From: Pseudomonas fragi
GTDB taxonomy: Bacteria > Pseudomonadota > Gammaproteobacteria > Pseudomonadales > Pseudomonadaceae
DNA length: 45,962 bases
Assembly: GCF_002269505.1 (NCBI RefSeq)
Contig: NZ_NQKQ01000035.1
Coordinates: forward strand, 1 to 45,962
Reading direction: 5' to 3'
Part shown: in pieces, positions 1 through 5,882 of the stretch
Layout: every line of letters begins with the position of its first letter
Position numbering within the stretch: position 1 is the stretch's first letter
Translations under genes and position numbers: made by a program
Notes under the pieces: model-generated
Seen by the model: only the letters and a program-made list of their open reading frames with translations
Databases searched by the model: none
Told to the model about the DNA's origin: nothing

Positions 1-32
1 TCGGTACTCAAGTGTTTGTATTGGGTAGACAT
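1..32 (-). CDS. IS30-family transposase, N-terminal start only (partial)
   Basis: On the minus strand an ATG at 32-30 opens a frame reading MSTQYKHLST before leaving the window. This matches the usual opening of IS30-family DDE transposases, where a short start leads to a KHLSxEER-like helix-turn-helix segment. The assignment also rests on the adjacent 26 bp terminal repeat (52-77), which has the IS30 inner-end signature GCAACA. The rest of the gene lies left of the window. With only ten residues visible, the family call comes from the context of repeat, spacing and start. Confidence 0.6.
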   Translation of the reverse strand, partial: MSTQYKHLST

Positions 33-33
33 G

Positions 34-57
34 GCAACACCTTACATCAGGTGTTGC
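34..57. promoter_or_regulatory. Perfect hairpin over IS30 end and transposase start
   Basis: A 9 bp perfect inverted repeat (GCAACACCT, 6 nt loop, complement) spans 34-57. It overlaps the inner end of the IS terminal repeat and stops two bases before the transposase ATG. In a transcript entering from outside the element it would fold over the transposase translation start. Such sequestering stems are known in other IS families; here it is an inference from position. Confidence 0.5.
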
Positions 58-77
58 ACTTGTTCCTTGAGACCGCC
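52..77. repeat. IS30-family terminal inverted repeat, left copy
   Basis: These 26 bp are the exact reverse complement of 45886-45911 at the other end of the window. The length equals the 26 bp ends of IS30, and the inner end GTGCAACA fits the family. The element interior lies to the left and the chromosome or island to the right, from 78. Confidence 0.75.
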
Positions 78-924
78 AAGTGTCGGATGAATGATTTACC
101 TGAAACTTATCGTAGTTTTTCCTTACGGCTGGCCCAGCTGTAAGCCGCGTCAAGTGAAGATCCAAAAAAAATCCGAACACATACGAAGTCGTCGAAACCA
201 AAATCGGCAACCACTAGATGCCATGAATTTTAAGTCGGATGATTGGGCTTTTGCGCAGGAAGCGCTTGTCAGTCCGCTCTTCCTCCGCGACCATGAGCGC
301 GGAGAGCTTGTCCTATCCTCGGTTTTGATTCAGTTGTTCAGTGACATTGTTTATGCGGAACATGGTGGACGGATACATCATCGCTCCGGGATTGTCGGTC
401 AGGACATGCGCCCCTGCCCACGCAGCCATCTCGCCGTCGCCTGAATCATCAATGAGCAGCTTACCTCACACAGCACGACGATCAGATTTGGTCTCAAGAA
501 CGAGGGGGGCGGCCTGACCCTTGTAGGACAGCGTTACTGCGTCAGCCAGGGCATGGAAGGAAACTTCACACCATTGGTGAGAAGGAGTACATCGGCTGCA
601 ATTTTGTAAGCGACAGTATCGAACTGCTACGCCCAAACTTTCCCGAAAATAAGGTGGGGTTCTATAAGCCATCGAATCTCATCGATGCGATCCAGCGGCG
701 TGAGGTAATGCTATGGGTAACCCGCTTCAGCTCTCCAAGTTGGTTGGCATACAAGCCTCAGAAGTTGCTGACGCCGGCAGCGGTGCCCATTGTTTTATCC
801 GGGGGCACGTTGCAGCTCTGCAAGCACTGCGGTTGGTGATTTAAACCTGCCCTAGTAAGTCTAAGGAAATTACGCGCATCTTGCAGGCATAGCGAGAGAG
901 CTTCAAGCCGCACGCCTAGCACGC
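78..924. other. Decayed region with no intact gene
   Basis: No convincing complete gene was found here. Plausible coding scraps occur in several frames. One is a short plus-strand tail ending at 143 (reads NDLPETYRSF then LRLAQL and stop), possibly the end of a gene cut by the IS. Another is a minus-strand stretch of about 225-455 (includes AAWAGAHVLTDNPGAMM) with an internal stop. A third is a plus-strand stretch of about 470-720 (includes EKEYIGCNFVSDSIELL) that needs a frameshift to stay open. A 43-codon plus frame starting MGNPLQLSKLVG ends at about 842. None was assigned to a family. The pattern is of gene remnants in a mobile region. Confidence 0.45.
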
Positions 925-1332
925 CTAACGACGATTGGACATTGACTCGATAATGCGGCATTGCTCGATCACGCCACCCTCGCAACAAGCTATCAAGCGC
1001 TCCAATTCCGACTCCAAACCTTGCAGGTCTCGGATGCGCACTCGAACCTGCTCTAACTGCCCTTCGACTTTTGCGTCCACCCCAGCGCAGGAAGCGTCGC
1101 GTGTATCAGCAAAGCCTAGTAACTCTCGAACATCGTCAAGACTGAAGCCCAGTGCGCGGCTACGGAGTATAAACAGTAGACGGTCGCGCTCCTCGTCGGT
1201 GTAGAAGCGATAGCCCGATGCTGAACGACCTGCGGAGGGCAGGAGGACGACCTGCTCGTAATGGCGGATGGCTATCGCTTTGGTATCGGTCGCCTTCGCC
1301 AAGGCTCCGACTGTATATGTGGTCGGACTCAT
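925..1332 (-). CDS. MerR-family metal-responsive transcriptional regulator
   Basis: Predicted 135 aa DNA-binding regulator. The N-terminus carries the MerR winged helix (YTVGALAKATDTKAIAIRHYE, then GYRFYTDEERDRLLFI), followed by a dimerisation helix (about residues 75-110). The C-terminal tail has cysteines in SCAGVD, ACCEGG and EQCRII, typical of metal-sensing MerR, CadR or PbrR-like proteins. The longer frame opens upstream at 1365, but the ATG at 1332 is preferred: it gives the family-standard N-terminus, and the longer start would run through the 19-bp-spacer promoter. It diverges from the truncated dsbB-like gene and probably regulates it and itself. The metal cannot be read from the sequence. 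Confidence 0.85.
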   Translation of the reverse strand: MSPTTYTVGALAKATDTKAIAIRHYEQVVLLPSAGRSASGYRFYTDEERDRLLFILRSRALGFSLDDVRELLGFADTRDASCAGVDAKVEGQLEQVRVRIRDLQGLESELERLIACCEGGVIEQCRIIESMSNRR

Positions 1333-1337
1333 TTCGC

Positions 1338-1368
1338 TTGACCTTATAGTTGCTAGAACCTTCATTCT
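1338..1368 (+). promoter_or_regulatory. MerR-type promoter/operator with 19 bp spacer
   Basis: A -35 TTGACC (1338-1343) and a weak -10 CATTCT (1363-1368) are separated by 19 bp, the over-long spacing typical of MerR-activated promoters. The spacer holds an imperfect dyad (ACCTTATAG, TTG, CTAGAACCT). It lies between the divergent merR (start 1332) and the dsbB-like gene (start 1427), so MerR bound here would activate the latter. Confidence 0.6.
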
Positions 1369-1426
1369 ACGCGCCTTAGGTGATAAGCAAATCTGCGCGC
1401 GCTCAAAAGAAAGCGGACTGAATCCT

Positions 1427-1747
1427 ATGGAAGCACCGTTAAAACAGCATCAATCCGGAGCTTGGGCACTACTGCTCTGTGCTTGGTTGCTCGCTCTGGT
1501 ATCAACAATCGCCGTGCTATTCGTTGGTGAAGTCATGGGGCAACTGCCCTGTGTGCTCTGTTGGTTTCAACGAGCCTTCATGTTTCCACTCGTCCTTGTA
1601 TTGGGCGTCGCCTGCTTTTTATCGGACGCCGGTGTTTGGCGCTATGCACTGCCATTAGCAGTTGTGGGCTGGCTCATCGCTCTCTATCACAACCTGCTTT
1701 ATTTCGGACTGATCCCTGAAAGCATCAAACCTTGCGGGGCTGCCTAA
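1427..1747 (+). pseudogene. DsbB/BdbC-like disulfide bond formation protein, 3' truncated
   Basis: The 106-codon frame encodes a membrane protein with three to four predicted helices (ALLLCAWLLALVSTIAVLF, MFPLVLVLGVACFL, YALPLAVVGWLIALYHNLL). It has the DsbB/BdbC quinone-linked CxxC in CVLCWFQR just after the first helix. The second periplasmic cysteine pair should follow IKPCG, but the frame ends two residues later. An IS66 transposase remnant starts at the same base, so the C-terminal cysteine and last helix are lost. Normal members are about 140-170 aa. DsbB-like proteins reoxidise thiol-disulfide partners in the periplasm; this copy is probably inactive. It follows a MerR-type promoter, suggesting a former metal or thiol-stress role. 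Confidence 0.7.
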
Positions 1748-1854
1748 ACGGGCACGATCCATATGCTTACCTGAAAGATGTTCTTATAAGCCTGCCGACG
1801 CAGCGCGCGAGTAAGATTAACGAGCTGCTACCGCATAGGTGGGCGCCCGCTTAA
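1747..1854 (+). mobile_element. IS66-family transposase C-terminal remnant
   Basis: The plus frame from 1747 reads NGHDPYAYLKDVLISLPT and ends LPHRWAPA before TAA at 1852-1854. The DPYAYLKDVL, LPT and LLPHRW segments are the hallmark C-terminus of IS66-family TnpC transposases. Only about 35 codons remain. The fragment abuts the prematurely ended dsbB-like gene, marking an old insertion followed by deletion. Confidence 0.75.
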
Positions 1855-1892
1855 TCGCGCAGGGTGTTTTGGGCTTATGTCTTCGCTGGCAT

Positions 1893-2855
1893 CTACATTT
1901 TGCGCCACACCAAAGCAGGAATTGCTCGGATGTAAATTAGTTCGCTGACCAACTCAATCAGCGTTTGAGTAATGACTGCTGCCGCAGCGAGCCCTCTGAT
2001 TTCCTCTGGCAAGGCCAATGCCAGTGGCAGAACCACCAATGAATTGCGTGTCGAGCTACTGAAAGCTACTGATCTTGCAGTGATGGCCGGCAATTTGAAT
2101 GCTCGCGCAACCAGCGCACCAACCAATGGTGCCAAGAGCATGAAACCAATGTAGACAGGAATGACGGGCAGCAGCTTGTCCATGTCTCTGACCACCGCTG
2201 AAATCTGAGATCCGATCACTGCGACCAATACCGCTGCCATAGCCGGTACAGGCATCCAAGCCCAAGCGTTGTTCCAACCCTCAACGACGCGTGACCTTTT
2301 TGTACCGGCAGCTGTTGCTACCGCCAATACCAAGGGCAAAGCAATCAGCACTACGAAAGCCTCAACAAATGGGCCCACCGATATAACCACCCCCGAGTCA
2401 TTACCCAGCATGAAGGCCAGATACAGGGGCAGTAGCACAAGCTGAAGCAAGAGTAGTAACGGCGTTGCCGCCAGAGTCAGTTTGGAGTCGCCCTTACCGA
2501 TATGGGTAAACACCACCACATAGTCGATACAAGGCGTCAGCAAGACCAACAGTGCACCCACCAAAATCGCTGGGTGACCCGTTAGGCCCATGGTCAACGC
2601 CCAAACCAACAGGGGGATGGCGACGAAGTTGGCTGTCAGCAGCGCCGTCATGAAACGCTTGTTTGCAAGCCCTTCACGGAGATCCAGGAATGGGATCTGT
2701 AGAAACATGGTGTACATCAGCACAGCGATGGCTGGCGTCACCAACGCACCTAACGCTTGAGAAGCATTAGGTGCGAGCAGACCTCCGATAGCAGCGACAA
2801 TGACCGCGACGAAGTAGACGGGAATCTGGTTCTTCTCTAGCTGTTCTCTGTCCAC
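1893..2855 (-). CDS. Arsenic resistance permease (ACR3/BASS superfamily-like)
   Basis: 320 aa integral membrane protein with about ten hydrophobic segments and no signal peptide. It resembles the short 'arsenic resistance protein' branch of the bile acid:sodium symporter/ACR3 superfamily. The conserved cysteine-containing helix reads LVLLTPCIDYVVVFT, followed by GKGDSKLTLAATPLLLLLQ, and a later conserved segment is SSTRNSLVVLPLALALP. ACR3-type permeases extrude arsenite, and the central cysteine is essential in characterised members. Translation probably starts at GTG 2855. It diverges from a MerR regulator at 2949, with a 19-bp-spacer promoter between them, so arsenical- or metal-inducible expression is likely. 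No arsR, arsC or arsH is in view. Confidence 0.75.
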   Translation of the reverse strand: MDREQLEKNQIPVYFVAVIVAAIGGLLAPNASQALGALVTPAIAVLMYTMFLQIPFLDLREGLANKRFMTALLTANFVAIPLLVWALTMGLTGHPAILVGALLVLLTPCIDYVVVFTHIGKGDSKLTLAATPLLLLLQLVLLPLYLAFMLGNDSGVVISVGPFVEAFVVLIALPLVLAVATAAGTKRSRVVEGWNNAWAWMPVPAMAAVLVAVIGSQISAVVRDMDKLLPVIPVYIGFMLLAPLVGALVARAFKLPAITARSVAFSSSTRNSLVVLPLALALPEEIRGLAAAAVITQTLIELVSELIYIRAIPALVWRKM

Positions 2856-2896
2856 AAAATGCCCTTAAAACGCGTGAAATCAATTTTCGATTGAGC

Positions 2897-2927
2897 AGGG
2901 TAATATCTGTAGCTACTACAGGTTCAA
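2897..2927 (-). promoter_or_regulatory. MerR-type promoter/operator for the arsenic permease
   Basis: On the minus strand a -35 TTGAAC (2927-2922) and a -10 TACCCT (2902-2897) are 19 bp apart. The spacer carries a perfect dyad, CTGTAG-TAG-CTACAG (plus-strand 2907-2921). This is the classical layout of a MerR-activated promoter. It faces the permease at 2855 and sits 22-52 bp upstream of the divergent merR gene. Confidence 0.75.
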
Positions 2928-2948
2928 GAAAATGCTTGGGGAATTCGC

Positions 2949-3383
2949 ATGTCAGGAATCGGGGCGTTGTCTAAATCAACGGGTTGCCACATTGAAACTA
3001 TTCGCTATTACGAGAAAATAGGCCTTTTACCTCCGGCGCTGCGGTCGACCGGCAGGCACCGAATCTACACAGAGAAGCATCGTTCAAGACTCGTCTTCAT
3101 CCGTCAGAATCGTGAGTTAGGCTTTCCCCTCGACGATATCCGAGAACTCATCGCGCTCGCAGCAGATGCTGATCGTCCGTGCGCTGACGCGCTGTCGGTG
3201 GTCAAGAAGCACCTAGCAGAAGTAGAGTCGAAGGTAGCTAAGCTCCAGCAAATCCGGATAGAGCTGCTCTCAATGGCAGGCACGTGTGAGTCAATTTGCT
3301 TGGGTTCAAACTCCCCAGATTGCACGATTGTAGAGTCCTTGTTCGAACCCGCTGCTGGGACGCGCTCCGGTTGCTGCTCCTAG
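2949..3383 (+). CDS. MerR-family transcriptional regulator, divergent to arsenic permease
   Basis: 144 aa regulator with the MerR N-terminal helix-turn-helix (IGALSKSTGCHIETIRYYE, then GRHRIYTEKHRSRLVFIR) and a dimerisation helix around residues 80-108. The cysteine-rich C-terminus (GTCESICLGS, SPDCTIVE, and a final GCCS) could bind a soft metal or metalloid. It probably binds the 2907-2921 dyad and controls the adjacent permease. MerR-type control of an arsenic permease is less usual than ArsR control, so the inducer may be another metal. The ATG at 2949 gives the normal family N-terminus. Confidence 0.85.
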   Translation: MSGIGALSKSTGCHIETIRYYEKIGLLPPALRSTGRHRIYTEKHRSRLVFIRQNRELGFPLDDIRELIALAADADRPCADALSVVKKHLAEVESKVAKLQQIRIELLSMAGTCESICLGSNSPDCTIVESLFEPAAGTRSGCCS

Positions 3384-3874
3384 GCGAATCAAGAAGCGTG
3401 GGGGAAGCAAGATGCCATCGAAACCGAATAACGCGAAGGTCTCGAAGGTATATTGAATCGCCCCGGCTTTTCTAGACACTCTCCAAGCTCGCTGATTGCA
3501 ATTGCTATCGATATAGTGCCCAGGCGCTGTGCCGCATTTATCGCACACCCTAATAAAAACTCATAGGTGGCAATGCACTTTAGGTAGAGCGGCATCCGTG
3601 TGGACAGGACAGGGATTATCAGTTGGCGCAACCGATGAGCACCTCGACATAATTGTTCCCGATACCATCCTGCAACTTGTGGCCAAAAGCGCAAGCGGAG
3701 CGCGCCGGCCCACGATGGGCCAGAGGCTTGAGAATGGAAGCCCGAAGCGTATGGCGTAATGCCCCCGATACGGAACATTAAGTTCCTTTTGCCCCGTTAT
3801 GTACCCAGATGGGGGGCACTACGGGGGGCACTGTCCTGCGTGTAGCAGTGGACGGTCGTCATCACCGCCAGGCG
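3384..3874. other. Gene-poor stretch with G-run repeats
   Basis: No supportable gene was found; the frames here lack family signatures. Near 3445-3475 a segment (TGAATCGCCCCGG, then TTTTCTAGAC) resembles IS3-family ends and may be an IS scar, but this is weak. Further right are an inverted repeat GGAAC-ATTAA-GTTCC (3772-3786) and a tandem direct repeat GGGGGGCACT at 3811-3820 and 3823-3832. It separates the metal-resistance cargo from the end of the recombinase operon at 3875. Confidence 0.4.
3811..3832. repeat. Tandem GGGGGGCACT direct repeat
   Basis: Two exact copies of GGGGGGCACT at 3811-3820 and 3823-3832 are separated by AC, with related G-rich or C-rich hexamers nearby (GCCCCCG at about 3761, GCCCCG at about 3791). 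Short G-run repeats of this kind occur as arm-type sites near some tyrosine integrase attachment regions. The role here is unknown. Confidence 0.35.
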
Positions 3875-5281
3875 TTAAAGAGACTTAGGCTGGCCGTCAT
3901 ACCTAGAAAGCTCGAGATCCCGCAGCGCCATCAACTCGTCACTCCGTCGCATAAACTCATCTGGAGTTATTTTTTTGAGCTTGAATTCGTTGTAAAGAGC
4001 ATCGGAGTTCTTCTGATAAAGCGTTAACGTATTAGTCTTGTGCACGCTTTCAGCCGCATCACCTATGCTCTTATCTCCTTCGAATACCTTTGTTAGATAG
4101 TCTCTGAGAGACTCAATGCTCTTGTGGCCTGTCCACTCCCTAACTTTGCGTAAGAATTCCTTGTCGCTGATAAGTGCTGCTTGGAACTCATCCTTGCTTT
4201 CATACTTGTGTCGTTCGACGAGCAATCTGAACAAGTTCGTGATAAAGGCATGGCGGAACATATGCGCGCATGCTTGCTCTTCAATTCCAGCCGATTCTCT
4301 GATCTTCGAGACTATCGACGTTATAGTCTCAGGTGCGATCGGTTTTGCTGTTATTTCAGATATGAGCAAGTAGTCGTTTTGGTTTTCTGGGTGTGCTTTG
4401 ATCAACTTCTGTCTTGCGGCTAAGTATTTTTTGACCTCATTCAATGCAATCGCATTCACCGGAACTTCACGGACAAATGCTTCGCCGCGCTTAAGCGTTA
4501 CCAGCTTTAGCATTGGATACTTCATCAGCAGGGCATCACGCAGTGACGATGTTGTCAGGGATGCGATTTCCGATCGCCGAGCGCCTGTATGCTGAAGAAG
4601 TGTGAGCAGTGCAAGGTGTCGCGCTTTGAGGAACTCGGACTTGCCGCTATCATTTACCGCCTGCACCATCTTGTCAATGTTATGCTCAGAAATTGGGCTT
4701 CGTGTGTGCTCGCGGAAAGGTAGGGGGAAAGAGTGGTGCGAGATCGTAGTTGTTACTTTGTGTTGATTGTTGAAGGTGCGAATTACTTCTTCGGTGGTTA
4801 ACTTGATGGTGCCTTTTGGTGATACGAAGTTGAGGTCGCCATAAAATTCGCCAATCCAAGCTAGGAACTTTAAGCACTCTCTACCTATGTTGATGGTGGT
4901 TCTGTCTGCTCTTTTTGGTTTATCAGGTTTTCTAGGGTTGGGCTCTTCAATTAGCTCAATGATGAAATCTTCAAAAAACTTGTCGGTTATGTGATAAGGG
5001 TCGACCCTGTAATGCCAGCAGCGTCTTATCAGCTGGCTAATGTTGCTCGCGTACTGGCCAATCGTTCCACCCTTGCTGTCCTGCCTTCGACCATCAGCAG
5101 AAATTTGCTCATGCTTCTTGGATAGTTTTAGCAAATAGAGATTGGCGATATGGCATGGCTCGTTATTTGGCCACTTTATGTATGGGAATTTGTAGAAGGC
5201 ATGCTTGCGCGTCTTACCTCCGGAAAATCTCTGGAACAGATCTACATGATCTAGCGTTTCCACCAGAAATTCTTCATTCAT
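3875..5281 (-). CDS. Tyrosine recombinase/integrase, last gene of four-gene transposition operon
   Basis: 468 aa site-specific recombinase with a complete tyrosine recombinase catalytic set: Arg I in HTGARRSEI (R235), a beta-hairpin Lys (K264, TLKRGEAF), HxxR in CAHMFRHAF (H340/R343), a second His in WTGHKSIES (H386) and the nucleophile in LRDYLTK (Y395). The N-terminal 200 residues are a SAM-like core-binding region. It overlaps the preceding 202 aa gene by 8 bp and ends the operon. By analogy with Tn554 TnpA or the recombinase of gamma-mobile-trio systems it is the likely catalytic integrase. A gmtY-like identity is possible but not established from sequence alone. Confidence 0.85.
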   Translation of the reverse strand: MNEEFLVETLDHVDLFQRFSGGKTRKHAFYKFPYIKWPNNEPCHIANLYLLKLSKKHEQISADGRRQDSKGGTIGQYASNISQLIRRCWHYRVDPYHITDKFFEDFIIELIEEPNPRKPDKPKRADRTTINIGRECLKFLAWIGEFYGDLNFVSPKGTIKLTTEEVIRTFNNQHKVTTTISHHSFPLPFREHTRSPISEHNIDKMVQAVNDSGKSEFLKARHLALLTLLQHTGARRSEIASLTTSSLRDALLMKYPMLKLVTLKRGEAFVREVPVNAIALNEVKKYLAARQKLIKAHPENQNDYLLISEITAKPIAPETITSIVSKIRESAGIEEQACAHMFRHAFITNLFRLLVERHKYESKDEFQAALISDKEFLRKVREWTGHKSIESLRDYLTKVFEGDKSIGDAAESVHKTNTLTLYQKNSDALYNEFKLKKITPDEFMRRSDELMALRDLELSRYDGQPKSL

Positions 5282-5882
5282 TTTTCTTACCCTTGGCCGT
5301 GATAGATACGACCGATGCCTTCTGTATAGGCGGGATTTGATACATTTCAGGGTTTAGACTGGTTATTGCAGTGATACGCTTTAATATTTCCGCAGCGCGA
5401 ATCTTGCGCGTCACTTCATCTTGTGCGCTGACTACGCCATCCAGCTTACTGCGGACATCCGATAAGGTTTGCAGGAGTATCAAGTTTGAGCGCTTCTGTA
5501 CATCAAGGCTGAGATTAAGCTCCGCCAATTGCGCCAGTATCGCCTCTCTAGTTCTATTGTTTTTCGTGGGTGTTTTTTTTTCCTCCTTGTTGATAACCGA
5601 CGCAGCATTTTTACGTAGGCGATCTATTGCAAGGAATCCACCCGGTATTCGCTCTTCGCTTCTTTGCTTAAATGTGTTTAAACTTATGGGTGATATATGT
5701 AGCGTCTCTCCCTCAACGATCGTTTCCAAAGCGAGCTTCGCCAGAGATGCCTGGCTAATAAGGGAGTCCCTTATAACGACACTTTTGAGGTACTTGTAAG
5801 GCGTCGCGATTATCGCTAGTAATAACTTTCTCGTGTTCTCAATCGAGGCGGCTTGAATGGTTTTTCCCTCATCCCATTTCAT
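5274..5882 (-). CDS. Small coiled-coil accessory protein of the recombinase operon
   Basis: 202 aa protein, not confidently recognised. The N-terminal half (about 1-90) is helical and mixed, with a KQRSEERIPGGFLAID segment. A lysine-rich linker (EEKKTPTKNNR) precedes a long amphipathic helix at about 118-170 that probably forms a coiled coil, and the tail is basic (AKGKKNE). It overlaps its upstream neighbour by 14 bp and its downstream neighbour by 8 bp, so translation is probably coupled. Position and size recall the small third protein of Tn554 (TnpC) and GmtX of gamma-mobile-trio elements, which assist recombination or its directionality; any such role here is inferred. Confidence 0.65.
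   Translation of the reverse strand: MKWDEGKTIQAASIENTRKLLLAIIATPYKYLKSVVIRDSLISQASLAKLALETIVEGETLHISPISLNTFKQRSEERIPGGFLAIDRLRKNAASVINKEEKKTPTKNNRTREAILAQLAELNLSLDVQKRSNLILLQTLSDVRSKLDGVVSAQDEVTRKIRAAEILKRITAITSLNPEMYQIPPIQKASVVSITAKGKKNE

Noticed and set aside
3..143. Plus-strand open frame from the window edge (GTQVFVLGRHGNTLHQ...).
   Set aside because: Most of it lies in the IS30 end and runs antisense to the transposase start and through the terminal repeat; only the part after 78 could be a real gene tail.
91..444. 117-codon plus-strand frame in the left decayed region.
   Set aside because: It begins in the IS flank, overlaps an equally plausible minus-strand stretch, and shows no family motif.
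3445..3475. Possible IS3-family end (TGAATCGCCCCGG...).
   Set aside because: The resemblance is from memory of IS3 ends, no transposase frame adjoins it and no partner end was found; kept only as a remark in the region description.
3389..3778. 129-codon minus-strand frame in the gene-poor stretch.
   Set aside because: Composition is irregular, there is no ribosome site or known motif, and it spans what may be an IS scar.
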